Shown here: positions 24,565 to 33,913 of the stretch, piece by piece
Position numbering within the stretch: the stretch's first letter is position 1
How the letters are laid out: each line of letters starts with the position of its first letter
NCBI RefSeq assembly: GCF_009996845.1
Contig: NZ_JAACYS010000005.1
Coordinates: 1-64,000 of the forward strand
Reading direction: 5' to 3'
From: Pallidibacillus pasinlerensis
GTDB lineage: Bacteria; Bacillota; Bacilli; Bacillales; Caldibacillaceae
Length of the DNA stretch: 64,000 bases
Notes under the pieces: model-generated
The model's input: only the letters and a program-made list of their open reading frames with translations
The model's database searches: none
Told to the model about the DNA's origin: nothing
Translations under genes and position numbers: made by a program

Positions 24565-25777
24565 TGTTAATTTATGGAAAAAAAGATCAAATGAACGGTT
24601 AAAAGAAATTTTACGATACGGTCGTTATATGTTTAATGACCACTTTATGTTAGTACTTCTTTTTGCTTTTGGAGCTGGCGCTTTTTATTATAAGGACTGG
24701 GTGGAGACGCTTGATGCTACTTTTCCGACGGCACCAATTTTTTCGATAGTTTTCGGTTTGCTTTTAACAACAGGAACGGTTATTACTTTTTTTAAAGAGC
24801 CTGACAAAGTATTTTTACTGCCAATTGAAACGGAGTTAAAGCCATATTTAGTTCGTTCCTTTATATTAACTTATATTTGGAAAGCGTACTGGGTGTTTAT
24901 GGTTTTACTAGTAGCAGCACCAATTTATGTGAATACTATAGGAACAGGAAGGGAGTTTCTCTATTTTGCGGGTCTTACCTTTTTATTAAAAGGGATTAAT
25001 TTATGGATTCGTTGGAGTTGCGAATTTGATTCAGACAAGGAAACGATTCTTTGGGATTCCCTTATCCGGATTCTATTAAATGGCGCGATCGTATTTCTGT
25101 TTATAAAAGGAAGTTATATCCTTTTTGTGACAAGTTTACTCATTTTTATCAGCTACGGTGTATATTACCACATACGAGCGAAAAAAAGTGGTTTGCCTTG
25201 GGAAAGACTAATTGAAAATGAAGAAAAACGAATGGTATTCTTTTACCAGTTAGCAAATTTATTTACTGATGTCCCTCATTTACGCAATCGTGTAAAACGA
25301 AGAAAATGGTTAGATGTATTTTTAGGAAGAATTACATTTACAAAACATCACACCTATACGTATTTGTATGTACGGACTTTTTTCCGTAGTGGGGATTATT
25401 TTGGTTTATTCATACGTCTTACAATAATTGGCGGCTTCCTTGTTTGGGGAATGGCAGGATCTTATATTGGCTATATAATCGCAGTGCTGTTCATTTATTT
25501 AACTGGTTTTCAATTGTTAAGTTTATGGAAGCATCATGAAGCGATAATTTGGACAGACCTATATCCTGTTGGTCAGGATGAAAAAAAGAAAGCTTTTCTA
25601 AAATTGCTAGTTAATATTTCTTTGATTCAAAATATTATTTTTACTGTTCTCTTTTTAACATCGATGGAATGGGTAAAAGGAATTGGATTGTTTGCGCTAC
25701 TCGCAATTTTTAGTTATTGTTTCGTTTACTTATATTGTCAAAATCGTATAAAGAAGTGGGAAGAACAATATTTATAA
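24557..25777 (+). CDS. ecsB: EcsB, ABC transporter membrane subunit
   Basis: A 406-residue polytopic membrane protein (B. subtilis 408), with about eight hydrophobic segments and the conserved cytoplasmic block RVKRRKWLDVFLGRITFTKHHTYTYLYVRTFFRSGDYFG (about residues 240-280). It is the partner of EcsA. The ATG lies inside the end of ecsA, so translation is probably coupled. The substrate is not defined; in B. subtilis loss of ecs affects RasP-dependent proteolysis, protein secretion and biofilm formation. Confidence 0.95.
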   Translation: MNSVNLWKKRSNERLKEILRYGRYMFNDHFMLVLLFAFGAGAFYYKDWVETLDATFPTAPIFSIVFGLLLTTGTVITFFKEPDKVFLLPIETELKPYLVRSFILTYIWKAYWVFMVLLVAAPIYVNTIGTGREFLYFAGLTFLLKGINLWIRWSCEFDSDKETILWDSLIRILLNGAIVFLFIKGSYILFVTSLLIFISYGVYYHIRAKKSGLPWERLIENEEKRMVFFYQLANLFTDVPHLRNRVKRRKWLDVFLGRITFTKHHTYTYLYVRTFFRSGDYFGLFIRLTIIGGFLVWGMAGSYIGYIIAVLFIYLTGFQLLSLWKHHEAIIWTDLYPVGQDEKKKAFLKLLVNISLIQNIIFTVLFLTSMEWVKGIGLFALLAIFSYCFVYLYCQNRIKKWEEQYL

Positions 25778-25811
25778 AGTATAGTTCTAGCACCGTTGTG
25801 AGGTGAAGGAT

Positions 25812-26540
25812 TTGAAGTATGAAGAAAAAGCTTATGATGAACTGTTAGATTGGCAAAGAAAATTACGGAGAAGAGGAAATAAGTTCGGTCGGTTATCGAA
25901 AAATGTTCAAAATAAAATGAATGGCATGATTCCTGAGAAGGTCCACAAAGCGTTGACGGAAGCCATTAAAGGAATGGTTCAAACGGTTTTAACGGGATCC
26001 AACCTTGTATTTAAAAATAACTTCCCTCAAATGTTTACGCTAGAGGAGAAGGAAACGAAAATAAGAGAACAGTTGGATATATATCGAAAAACGGCAACGG
26101 TAGAAGGGGCGGGGACCGGAGCGGGGGGATTGTTACTCGGTCTCGCTGATTTTCCACTTCTATTGTCAATTAAGTTGAAGTTTTTATACGATGTTGGGCG
26201 GATTTACCAATACGATTTAAAAAATTATGAAGAACGGATTTTTTTATTAATGGTATTTCAACTTGCCTTTTCAAGTGACGAAAAACGGATTGAAACTTTA
26301 AATATTATTGAAAATTGGGATGAAGAGAAGAAACGGTTTGTGGATTTAGATTGGCAGACGTTTCAACAGGAGTATAGGGATTATATTGATTTAGTGAAAA
26401 TGCTTCAGTTAGTGCCTGGGATAGGTGCAGTTGTTGGGGCATATGCGAATTATAAATTGTTGGACCGGCTTGGTGAAACAGCGATTTACGCATACCGAAT
26501 GCGGTATTTTAATCAATTGAATAATTTGAATGCTTATTAA
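25812..26540 (+). CDS. ecsC: EcsC family protein
   Basis: A 242-residue protein of the EcsC family (B. subtilis 236). It has a charged N-terminal region and the glycine-rich hydrophobic block TVEGAGTGAGGLLLGLADFPLLLSIKLKFLYDVGRIYQYDL (about residues 95-135), then KMLQLVPGIGAVVGAYANYKLLDRLGETA near the end. TTG 25812 is five bases after GAGGTGA; the upstream GTG at 25803 overlaps that site. Its function is unknown; in B. subtilis ecsC is dispensable for the ecs phenotype. It is followed at once by a GC-rich palindromic element. Confidence 0.92.
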   Translation: MKYEEKAYDELLDWQRKLRRRGNKFGRLSKNVQNKMNGMIPEKVHKALTEAIKGMVQTVLTGSNLVFKNNFPQMFTLEEKETKIREQLDIYRKTATVEGAGTGAGGLLLGLADFPLLLSIKLKFLYDVGRIYQYDLKNYEERIFLLMVFQLAFSSDEKRIETLNIIENWDEEKKRFVDLDWQTFQQEYRDYIDLVKMLQLVPGIGAVVGAYANYKLLDRLGETAIYAYRMRYFNQLNNLNAY

Positions 26541-26555
26541 AAAATGATTCAAGTG

Positions 26556-26720
26556 TCAGTGGCGGACGTTTTCCTAGAGGATGCTTTGAGCCTCCTCGCC
26601 TCGCAAGCTCGGCTCTGGGGTCTCAAGACTCACGCTTTTCCCGCTGGACTCTGAAAAAGCTTCACTGAATAAGCACCGCAGGAAAAATGCCTTGAATTTT
26701 TCCGAGTCGCCGCCACTTCC
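26556..26720. repeat. GC-rich palindromic intergenic element, copy 2 (enlarged)
   Basis: It begins AGTGGCGGACGTTTTCC and ends AGTCGCCGCCACTT, sharing the GAGCCTCCTCG and TGGGGTCTC blocks with the copies at 5062 and 51731. It is about 165 bp, longer than copy 1, with an additional inner stretch (AAAGCTTCACTGAATAAGC and neighbours). It sits just after ecsC and converges with yhaA. Confidence 0.82.
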
Positions 26721-26789
26721 ACATACTTATTTTTTCTGTTTTAGATGCATTAAGCCTCTAAACCTTCTTCTTTTTTCTTCTCTATAATA

Positions 26790-27971
26790 TTATTTACCGA
26801 CTTCATGATAGCGAACAGCAGCAGTGAACAATGTTTTTGCTGCAATGAGTAATGCTTTTTCGTTAAGATCAAATTTTGGATGATGGTGAGGGAATCTTGC
26901 TTCTTCTTTTTCTGGCATTGCCCCTGTAAAGAAGAACGTACCCGGTACATGTTGTAAATAATATGCAAAGTCCTCACCGCCCATACGAGGTTCAGCTTTG
27001 CGGACTTCTTCAACATCAGGTATATTTTTCGCAATTGTTGCGAGAAATTCTGTTTCTTCTTGATGGTTTACAAGCGGCGGGTAGCCTCGGAAATAATCGA
27101 ATTCATATTCACAATCATTAGCTAAACAAACGCCGCTTACGATTTTTTTAATTTCTTTTTCAATATTGTTGCGTACATCTTCATCAAAGGTGCGCACAGT
27201 TCCGACTAATTCAGCTGTGTCGGCAATAACATTAAAGGCATTATCAGCAACGAACTTCCCGATAGAAACGACTGCTTCTTTAATTGGATTCACTCGTCTT
27301 GCTACTATTTGTTGTAAATGAACAACGAGTTGGCTTGCTGTTACGATGGAATCTTTTGTAAGATGTGGATATCCACCATGTCCACCTTTACCTTTAATTG
27401 TAATTGTAAATCGGTCAGCTGCAGCCATAACTGGTCCTGTGCGATATAAAACATGTCCAACTCGTTCCGTTGACCAAAAATGATTGCCGAAAATGACATC
27501 AACCCCATCTAAACAGCCATCTTCAATCATCGTAATGGCCCCACCTGGAGCATATTCCTCTGCATGTTGATGAATAAAAACATAAGTACCAGGAAGTTCA
27601 TCTTTTAATTCATAAATTACTTTTGCAACATGAAGTAATGTCGATGTATGTCCATCGTGACCACAAGCGTGCATAATACCTGGAACTTTTGATTTATATG
27701 GAACATCCTTTTCATCTTGAATTGGAAGAGCATCGAAGTCTGCCCGTAAAGCAACGGTTTTACCAAATTTGCCACCTTTAATTCGTGCTACTACACCATT
27801 TCCACCAACATTTGTTCGAACTTCGACCCCTAGTTTTTCATAAAAATTGGCGATAAATTCGGCTGTTTTAAATTCTTTAAAAGAAAGTTCCGGATGTTGA
27901 TGGAGATATCTGCGGACGTCAATCATATTGTCGTAATTCTGTTCAAGTAGTTGATATCCTTTTTCAATCAT
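26790..27971 (-). CDS. yhaA: YhaA, M20-family amidohydrolase
   Basis: A 393-residue metal-dependent amidohydrolase/aminoacylase of the M20D (HipO/IAA-amino-acid hydrolase) type. Metal-binding motifs are HACGHDGHT (about residues 96-104), HQHAEEYAPGGA and GGEDFAYYLQHVPG, with the C-terminal HHPKFDLNE. It removes acyl groups from N-acylated amino acids or peptides; the natural substrate is unknown. ATG 27971 follows GGGAGGGGA; the frame is open to 27986. It matches B. subtilis yhaA in length (396) and its place after ecsC. Confidence 0.94.
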   Translation of the reverse strand: MIEKGYQLLEQNYDNMIDVRRYLHQHPELSFKEFKTAEFIANFYEKLGVEVRTNVGGNGVVARIKGGKFGKTVALRADFDALPIQDEKDVPYKSKVPGIMHACGHDGHTSTLLHVAKVIYELKDELPGTYVFIHQHAEEYAPGGAITMIEDGCLDGVDVIFGNHFWSTERVGHVLYRTGPVMAAADRFTITIKGKGGHGGYPHLTKDSIVTASQLVVHLQQIVARRVNPIKEAVVSIGKFVADNAFNVIADTAELVGTVRTFDEDVRNNIEKEIKKIVSGVCLANDCEYEFDYFRGYPPLVNHQEETEFLATIAKNIPDVEEVRKAEPRMGGEDFAYYLQHVPGTFFFTGAMPEKEEARFPHHHPKFDLNEKALLIAAKTLFTAAVRYHEVGK

Positions 27972-28076
27972 GTAATCCCCTCCCATTTTCCATTATTATA
28001 TCGTAAAATTTACACAATTGTTTCTCTTTTTTAAATATAATGAGAAATGAATTATTAGCTCATTTTTTTAAAAAAA

Positions 28077-28096
28077 AATCAGTCTCGAGACCGATT
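28077..28096. promoter_or_regulatory. Near-perfect 20-bp palindrome upstream of the liaFSR-like operon
   Basis: The central GTCTCGAGAC is a perfect 10-bp palindrome, extended by AATC/GATT arms with one mismatched pair. It lies 82 bases before liaF and just upstream of a TTGGAA hexamer (28095-28100), where an activator site would be expected. LiaR autoregulates through an inverted repeat in B. subtilis, so this is a candidate LiaR box; the identity of the regulator is inferred. Confidence 0.5.
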
Positions 28097-28177
28097 GGAA
28101 TTCAATCTATTTAGTGTTTAAAATTGGTCGTTAATCAAATACAATAGATGTAACAGAAGAAAGAAAGAAGGGTCAAT

Positions 28178-29230
28178 ATGAGAAGAAAAACGGCGACGCA
28201 ACTTTTGTGGGCACTTTGTCTAATCGCAGTTGGAGTTATCTTATTATTAGTTAACTTAAACTTTATTTCTTTTGAACTAAAACGAATATATTTATTAGTT
28301 TATCCGTTTGTTCTTGCACTATATGGACTGTATTTATTTTTTAAATCTTTCTCATATCATTCATCAGGAAATTTGTTTTGGGGGTTATTTATAACGACCT
28401 TATCTGGATTTCTCATTGCCGACCGATTTAATATGATTGAATTTGGTTTTTGGGATTTTTGGAAGTTATGGCCAGTAATCTTTATTTTCATGGCGTTAAA
28501 TATGCTCTTTTTTAAAAAAAAAATTATAGATATCGAAATCGATAGAAACTCCTATTGGATAGACGATGAAGAAGATGATGATGATTGGATTGAGACAGAC
28601 AATCAAGGTGAGGACAAGAGGCAAGAGAAAAAGAAAGAAAGTCAAATTACGGTAGATATAGACATGGATCAAATTTTTAAGACAATCAATGAGAATATTT
28701 CCGATGAAGAAACTCGTGAAAAAGTGAAAAAACAGTTAGAAAAATATCAATCACGAAAAAAACACGGAAAAGTTAAGGTTAATTTTAGGCATGATGATTC
28801 GGAAAAATATATGAATTTTCATAAAGAAAATGGTAAAAAAAATAAAACGACCGATATTAATGTGTTCGGCTTATCGATTTCTGAAAAAGAGTTTAAAGAT
28901 CCAAATTGGTTACTTGAGCCAATGAAATTAAGTTCGGTCATTGTAGATTATTATTTTGACTTTAGTAAAGCTTTTATTCCAGAAGGAACAACACCTGTAA
29001 ATGTGAAAGGAAAAGTCGGACAAATTATTATGTTAATCCCTGAAGATTTACCGATTAAACTTCATGTGAAAAATTCAATCGGTAATGTATCAGTTTTTGG
29101 AAAAGACTTAACGAATACAGGTTCAGGCAGGACTTATACGTATGTTAGTCCAAATTATGAGGAAGCGACTCGGAAATTAAATTTAGATATAAAATTATCA
29201 ATTGGATCAATTGAAATTGTCCAAGTGTAG
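28178..29230 (+). CDS. liaF: LiaF-like membrane regulator of the cell-envelope stress system
   Basis: A 350-residue protein with four N-terminal hydrophobic segments (about residues 8-110), a long acidic/basic linker (DDEEDDDDW..., about residues 128-225) and a C-terminal LiaF/DUF2154 beta domain (TDINVFGLSISEKEF..., then VGQIIMLIPEDLPI and NSIGNVSVFG). LiaF inhibits the LiaS-LiaR two-component system in the absence of cell-wall stress. It is over 100 residues longer than B. subtilis LiaF (241), mostly from the linker. It is 12 bases before the kinase gene. No liaI, liaH or liaG lies upstream. Confidence 0.85.
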   Translation: MRRKTATQLLWALCLIAVGVILLLVNLNFISFELKRIYLLVYPFVLALYGLYLFFKSFSYHSSGNLFWGLFITTLSGFLIADRFNMIEFGFWDFWKLWPVIFIFMALNMLFFKKKIIDIEIDRNSYWIDDEEDDDDWIETDNQGEDKRQEKKKESQITVDIDMDQIFKTINENISDEETREKVKKQLEKYQSRKKHGKVKVNFRHDDSEKYMNFHKENGKKNKTTDINVFGLSISEKEFKDPNWLLEPMKLSSVIVDYYFDFSKAFIPEGTTPVNVKGKVGQIIMLIPEDLPIKLHVKNSIGNVSVFGKDLTNTGSGRTYTYVSPNYEEATRKLNLDIKLSIGSIEIVQV

Positions 29231-29242
29231 GGGATTGATACA

Positions 29243-30274
29243 ATGCGGAAAGGTAATGATTACACTTACATCATTATTAAAAATACTTTTTTAAGCTCGA
29301 TTTTTATTACTGTTGTCTTTTTTATATTTTTTCAAACGTATATGTTGTTAATCCCTGACCACGGTTTGTCCATGAAGTTCGTTTTAATTTTAACAGGTGT
29401 TGTTTTTATCATTAGTTTAATGTGTGGTCTTTATTTTGGATATAACGCAATAAATAATATAAATAAACAATTTCGTATGCTTCTCCAATTTATATCCATG
29501 TTAAGAAGAGGGAATTTTACAGAACGGGTTCGTTCTAATGAAATGGGGATTTTGGGGGAAGAGTTGAATGAAATTGCGACTATATTAGAAGAACAGGTCC
29601 AAACGATACAGCGGATTGCGGATGAAAAAGCGGAATTGCATGAACAAGTTCATACGGCAGCTGTTATGGAAGAAAGACAGCGTTTGGCAAGAGAGCTACA
29701 TGATTCCGTTAGTCAACAATTGTTTGCTTTAAGTATGATGGCATCGGCGACGATGAAGTTAATGGAGTCCAATCCAAAACATGCTAAAAATCAAATGGAA
29801 CAAATTGCAGATATTGCAGCGAAAGCACAAGGTGAGATGCGGGCTTTGTTACTTCATTTACGACCGGTTGATTTGAGTGGTGAAAGTTTAAGTGACGGTG
29901 TTTTATCCTTATTAAAAGAGCTAAAAGCAAAAACAAATATAAATTTTGACGCCAGTGTCGATGAGATTGAAGGCTTATCAAAGTCGGTGGAAGAGCATTT
30001 ATTCCGTATTATCCAAGAAAGTTTATCAAATATATTACGTCATGCTGATGCCGACTCTATTAAACTTGAATTAACTGAACGCGATCATTTTGTATATTTA
30101 TATATACGAGACAATGGGAAAGGTTTTAATACGGAAGAGGAGAAAAAGGCATCGTACGGTTTAAAAAATATGCAAGAACGTTGTGAGGAAATCGGGGGGA
30201 TTTTTACTTTACGGTCTCAAATAGGAAAGGGAACGTATATTGAGGTTCGTGTCCCGATTAGCCGCGTAGATTGA
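29243..30274 (+). CDS. liaS: LiaS/VraS-like sensor histidine kinase
   Basis: A 343-residue membrane kinase of the NarL-partner class. Two N-terminal transmembrane helices (about residues 12-33 and 46-66) enclose only a tiny external loop, the intramembrane-sensing design. Then come a HAMP-like region, the dimerisation/phosphoacceptor block ERQRLARELHDSVSQQLFAL (His near residue 155), and the ATP-binding motifs ESLSNILRHADA (N box) and DNGKGF with YGLKNMQERCEEIGG. It is activated by cell-wall antibiotics in relatives and phosphorylates LiaR. It lies between liaF and liaR in one operon. Confidence 0.92.
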   Translation: MRKGNDYTYIIIKNTFLSSIFITVVFFIFFQTYMLLIPDHGLSMKFVLILTGVVFIISLMCGLYFGYNAINNINKQFRMLLQFISMLRRGNFTERVRSNEMGILGEELNEIATILEEQVQTIQRIADEKAELHEQVHTAAVMEERQRLARELHDSVSQQLFALSMMASATMKLMESNPKHAKNQMEQIADIAAKAQGEMRALLLHLRPVDLSGESLSDGVLSLLKELKAKTNINFDASVDEIEGLSKSVEEHLFRIIQESLSNILRHADADSIKLELTERDHFVYLYIRDNGKGFNTEEEKKASYGLKNMQERCEEIGGIFTLRSQIGKGTYIEVRVPISRVD

Positions 30275-30298
30275 TTAGATAAAAAGTGAGGGATTGTG

Positions 30299-30949
30299 AT
30301 GGCGGATACGATTCGTGTTGTTGTCGTCGATGATCATGAAATGGTCCGTCGAGGACTGATTTCTTATTTACTTACAGAACCGAATATTGAAGTAGTAGGT
30401 GAAGCATCGTCAGGGAATAAAGGTGTGAAAGTTGTAAAGGAAACAAAACCTGACGTCGTATTAATGGATTTATTAATGGAAGATGGAAATGGGATTGATG
30501 CGACAAAGGATATTATGTCCTTTCTTCCAGAATGTAAAATTATCATTATTACAAGTTATTATGACGATGAACAAGTTTTTCCTGCTATTGAAGCGGGGGC
30601 CTTTAGTTATTTATTAAAAACAGCACGGGCCGATGAAGTAATAACTGCGATTCAGAAAGCGGTCCAAGGGGAGACAGTAATTGAACCGAAAGTAGCAAAT
30701 AAAATGTTGAATCGGTTACGTCCAAAGGAAAAAATGCCCCATGATGATTTAACGGAACGGGAAATGGAAGTGTTATTGTGTATCGCAGAAGGGATGACGA
30801 ATCAAGAGATTAGCCAAGAACTGTTTATCGGTATAAAAACAGTAAAAACCCATGTAAGTAATATATTGAGTAAATTAAATGTTCAAGACCGGACACAAGC
30901 GGCAATATATGCAAACCGGCATGGATTAGTGAAAAGTGAGCTGAAATAA
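30299..30949 (+). CDS. liaR: LiaR/VraR-like response regulator
   Basis: A 216-residue NarL/FixJ-type regulator. The receiver domain has the acidic pair near residue 10, phospho-Asp in DVVLMDLLMEDGNG (about residue 54), Thr/Ser in IIITSYYDD and Lys in SYLLKTA. The C-terminal LuxR helix-turn-helix is LTEREMEVLLCIAEGMTNQEISQELFIGIKTVKTHVSNILSKL. ATG 30299 is five bases from GAGGGA; the GTG at 30296 is too close. It is the output of LiaS. A short GC-rich hairpin element follows the stop. Confidence 0.93.
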   Translation: MADTIRVVVVDDHEMVRRGLISYLLTEPNIEVVGEASSGNKGVKVVKETKPDVVLMDLLMEDGNGIDATKDIMSFLPECKIIIITSYYDDEQVFPAIEAGAFSYLLKTARADEVITAIQKAVQGETVIEPKVANKMLNRLRPKEKMPHDDLTEREMEVLLCIAEGMTNQEISQELFIGIKTVKTHVSNILSKLNVQDRTQAAIYANRHGLVKSELK

Positions 30950-30962
30950 ATGATAAAGTTAT

Positions 30963-31003
30963 GGTGGCGGTGGAGCTTGCGGAAAACATCCGCCACCGAA
31001 CTC
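30963..31003. repeat. Short copy of the GC-rich palindromic element
   Basis: GGTGGCGG... and ...CCGCCACC form a hairpin; the inverted complement reads GGTGGCGGATGTTTTCCGC, matching the left end of the longer copies, with the interior deleted. It lies between the convergent liaR and hmoB stops and may terminate both. Confidence 0.7.
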
Positions 31004-31008
31004 TTAAA

Positions 31009-31530
31009 CTATTTTTCTTCCGCCTCATCTTTAATACCAATCGTATATTCTCGTATATATGATTGTCCTGCATACATCTTCGCTGGATTGAGTTCAATAC
31101 TTTTTTCCCCACCTAAAGATTCCATAATTTTATCCGTTATTTTAGAACTTTCATAGGATAATCGATTTTCCCAACAAGTTATAATTAAATACGTATTGGA
31201 TTGTAGAGGCCTGAGGGTTCGTGATGCTACAAATCCTGGGGATGTTTCTAAGTATTTCGGTCTATTTGTCATGCGATATTCAAATACTGGTCGAAAGTCA
31301 TCGACTACAGGAATGTAATGAAAAACAGCAAATCCCTTTTCTGGAAAGTCTCCGGTTTTTTCAATAATTTCATACTTCCTAGGTGCCGAAAAGACCGTTT
31401 TTCTATCTGTCTCATGATAAAGTAAGGCGTGATCACGGTGAAGTAAAAATTTTAAGTTTTCATTAGCGAATTTTTTTAATAAAACAATCATAAAATTTCT
31501 TGTCCCTGTCGTTATATATGCATTAACCAA
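31009..31530 (-). CDS. hmoB: HmoB-like heme-degrading monooxygenase
   Basis: About 173 residues, of the antibiotic-biosynthesis-monooxygenase (ABM) fold. It resembles B. subtilis HmoB (YhgC, 166 residues): AYITTGTRNFM at the start, HETDRKTVFSAPRKYEIIEKTGDFPEKGFAVFHYIPVVDDFRPVFEYR, then PGFVASRTLRPLQSNTYLIITCWEN. The enzyme opens heme and releases iron. The start is uncertain: GAGGTG is followed by ATG, TTG and TTG codons (31536, 31533, 31530), and the TTGs have the better spacing. It is divergent from hemE, so heme breakdown and heme synthesis genes share one intergenic region. Confidence 0.87.
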   Translation of the reverse strand: MVNAYITTGTRNFMIVLLKKFANENLKFLLHRDHALLYHETDRKTVFSAPRKYEIIEKTGDFPEKGFAVFHYIPVVDDFRPVFEYRMTNRPKYLETSPGFVASRTLRPLQSNTYLIITCWENRLSYESSKITDKIMESLGGEKSIELNPAKMYAGQSYIREYTIGIKDEAEEK

Positions 31531-31621
31531 CAACATCACCTCGATTATAGTGTTAAATGATGTATAATTATATATATATATTGTACAATAGATTCATATT
31601 TGTAGTTCATAGTAGTTTTAA

Positions 31622-31636
31622 TTATAATTATTATAA
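31622..31636. promoter_or_regulatory. Perfect PerR box between hmoB and hemE
   Basis: TTATAATTATTATAA matches the B. subtilis PerR consensus TTATAATNATTATAA at all fixed positions. PerR is the peroxide-sensing Fur-family repressor controlling heme synthesis and peroxide-defence genes. The region is AT-rich, which raises the chance of a random match. Confidence 0.65.
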
Positions 31637-31641
31637 TAAGA

Positions 31642-31656
31642 GAATAATGATTATTT
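31642..31656. promoter_or_regulatory. Second Fur-family-like box
   Basis: GAATAATGATTATTT keeps the full ATAATNATTAT core of Fur/PerR/Zur boxes, with mismatches in the flanking positions, six bases from the perfect PerR box. A weaker third site, TCATAATTATTATTC, lies at 31834-31848. The rest of the 385-base gap shows no gene. Confidence 0.4.
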
Positions 31657-31915
31657 ATTTCCAGCACAATTTTTAAGGGATTACACTTTTGCGGTACTTT
31701 TACAGTGATTACTAGAACTATTACGATTATAACGCATAAAATGGCAATTTTATGACATTTTCCGCATACGTATGTACATTATTACGTAAAAAAGATATAT
31801 TTAATATATGCTTTTATTATAATAATTCTTTTCTCATAATTATTATTCTATAATCAATTAGTTTTTTTAATTGAGAATATACATAGTAAATCTCATGAAA
31901 GGTGGACAAACTTCC

Positions 31916-32950
31916 ATGACGAAGGCTTTTAATGACACATTTTTGAAGGCAGCACGCGGTGAAAAAACGACTCATACACCGGTTTGGTATATGCGCCAAG
32001 CTGGACGATCGCAACCGGAATATCGAAAATTGAAAGAAAAATATTCTTTATTTGAAATTACACATCAACCAGAACTTTGTGCTTATGTAACTCGCTTACC
32101 AGTAGAACAATACAATGTTGATGCGGCAATTTTATACAAAGATATTATGACGCCACTACCTGCAATCGGTGTTGGCGTTGAGATTAAAGCAGGAATTGGT
32201 CCGGTTATCGATAATCCAATTCGTTCGCATCAAGATGTTGAACGTTTAGGGGAATTGAATCCAGAAGAAGATGTACCTTATGTGTTTGAAACAATTAAAC
32301 TTTTAACGACTGAACAATTATCTGTTCCGTTAATCGGTTTTGCCGGTGCACCATTTACTTTAGCAAGTTATATGATTGAAGGTGGCCCATCAAAAAATTA
32401 TCATAAAACGAAAGCTTTCATGCATGCTGAACCTGCTGCATGGCAATTACTAATGGATAAACTTGGCACAATGACAATTGATTATGTAAAAGCACAAATT
32501 CGTGCAGGAGCAAAGGCGGTCCAAATTTTTGACTCTTGGGTTGGTGCGTTAAATGTTGCCGATTACCGCAAATTTATTAAACCAACGATGGAACGTATCA
32601 TTTCTTCAATAAAGGAAGAAAATGTGCCTGTTACATTGTTTGGGGTTGGCGCAAGTCATTTACTATTAGAGTGGAATGATTTACCTGTAGATGTTTTAGG
32701 ACTTGATTGGCGCATGGAAATTAATGAAGCACGTAAACTAGGTATTACAAAAACATTGCAAGGAAATCTCGATCCATCATTATTATTAGCTCCTTGGGAA
32801 TTAATTGAAAAACGTGCAACGGAAATTTTAGATCAAGGGTTAGCACAACCTAGTCATATATTTAATTTAGGGCATGGTGTGTTCCCAGAAGTAAACCCGG
32901 ATACATTGAAACGACTTACAGCGTTTGTGCATGAATATACAAGTAAATAA
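31916..32950 (+). CDS. hemE: Uroporphyrinogen decarboxylase
   Basis: A 344-residue enzyme that removes four carboxyl groups from uroporphyrinogen III to give coproporphyrinogen III. Conserved blocks are [16 protein letters not shown] (substrate-binding Arg and the family signature), [10 protein letters not shown] with the catalytic Asp, [27 protein letters not shown] and [11 protein letters not shown]. It aligns along its whole length with B. subtilis HemE. ATG 31916 matches the conserved start, though AAAGGTGG is about 11 bases away; longer frames to 31871 lack support. It forms an operon with hemH. Confidence 0.97.
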   Translation: MTKAFNDTFLKAARGEKTTHTPVWYMRQAGRSQPEYRKLKEKYSLFEITHQPELCAYVTRLPVEQYNVDAAILYKDIMTPLPAIGVGVEIKAGIGPVIDNPIRSHQDVERLGELNPEEDVPYVFETIKLLTTEQLSVPLIGFAGAPFTLASYMIEGGPSKNYHKTKAFMHAEPAAWQLLMDKLGTMTIDYVKAQIRAGAKAVQIFDSWVGALNVADYRKFIKPTMERIISSIKEENVPVTLFGVGASHLLLEWNDLPVDVLGLDWRMEINEARKLGITKTLQGNLDPSLLLAPWELIEKRATEILDQGLAQPSHIFNLGHGVFPEVNPDTLKRLTAFVHEYTSK

Positions 32951-32985
32951 AATACGGAAAAATTTAGTTTGAGGTGAAATTTTTA

Positions 32986-33912
32986 ATGAGTAAAAAGAAA
33001 ATAGGATTATTAGTTATGGCGTACGGTACACCGTATACAGAAGAAGATATTGAACCTTATTACACCCATATTCGTCATGGTCGACGTCCTGCAGATGAGC
33101 AACTTCAAGATTTGAAAGATCGCTATGCAGCAATTGGTGGGATTTCACCTTTAGCGGAAATTACTAGATCTCAAGCTAAAAAGCTAACAAATTGTCTTAA
33201 TAAAGTTCAAAATAATTATGAGTTTGAACTGTTTATTGGTTTAAAACATATTCATCCTTTTATTGAAGATGCGGTAGAGGATATGAATAAAGCTGGTATT
33301 AAAGAAGCAGTCAGTATTGTTTTAGCGCCACATTATTCAACATTTAGTATTAAAAGTTATAATGAACGTGCCCAAAAAACAGCGGAAAAATACGGAATTG
33401 AAATCACATCCGTTGATCATTGGTATGACGAGCCGAAATTTATTGATTTCTGGGCAGACCAAATTCAAGCTGTATTTGAGAAAATGCCACAGGAAGATAA
33501 AGATAATGTTTGTGTTATCTTTTCTGCCCATAGTTTACCGGAAAAAATATTACAACATGGCGATCCGTATGCAGAACAATTATCTGAAACAGCAAAATTA
33601 ATTGTTGAAAAAGCAGGCATTAAAGAATATGCAGTAGGCTGGCAAAGTGAGGGACAAACGCCTGAACCTTGGTTAGGGCCGGATGTTCAAGATTTAACGA
33701 GAGATTTATTTAATGAGAAAGGATATAAAGCTTTCGTTTATTGCCCAGTTGGATTTGTTGCGGATCATTTGGAAGTGTTATATGACAATGATGTTGAATG
33801 TCGTATCGTTTGTGAAGAAGTTGGCGCAAACTATTACCGTCCAGCTATGCCGAACGATGATGATGGTTTCATTAAAGTGTTAACAGAAGTTGTAATGAAA
33901 AAATTGAAATAA
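32986..33912 (+). CDS. hemH: Coproporphyrin/protoporphyrin ferrochelatase
   Basis: A 308-residue HemH (B. subtilis 310) that inserts ferrous iron into coproporphyrin III in Gram-positive bacteria. Motifs are [28 protein letters not shown], the metal-delivering His in [11 protein letters not shown] (about residue 182), and [17 protein letters not shown] with the catalytic Glu (about residue 263). ATG 32986 follows GAGGTG; a GTG at 32974 overlaps that site. In B. subtilis hemE-hemH continues into hemY; here a terminator follows directly and no hemY is present in the window. Confidence 0.97.
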   Translation: MSKKKIGLLVMAYGTPYTEEDIEPYYTHIRHGRRPADEQLQDLKDRYAAIGGISPLAEITRSQAKKLTNCLNKVQNNYEFELFIGLKHIHPFIEDAVEDMNKAGIKEAVSIVLAPHYSTFSIKSYNERAQKTAEKYGIEITSVDHWYDEPKFIDFWADQIQAVFEKMPQEDKDNVCVIFSAHSLPEKILQHGDPYAEQLSETAKLIVEKAGIKEYAVGWQSEGQTPEPWLGPDVQDLTRDLFNEKGYKAFVYCPVGFVADHLEVLYDNDVECRIVCEEVGANYYRPAMPNDDDGFIKVLTEVVMKKLK

Positions 33913-33913
33913 T

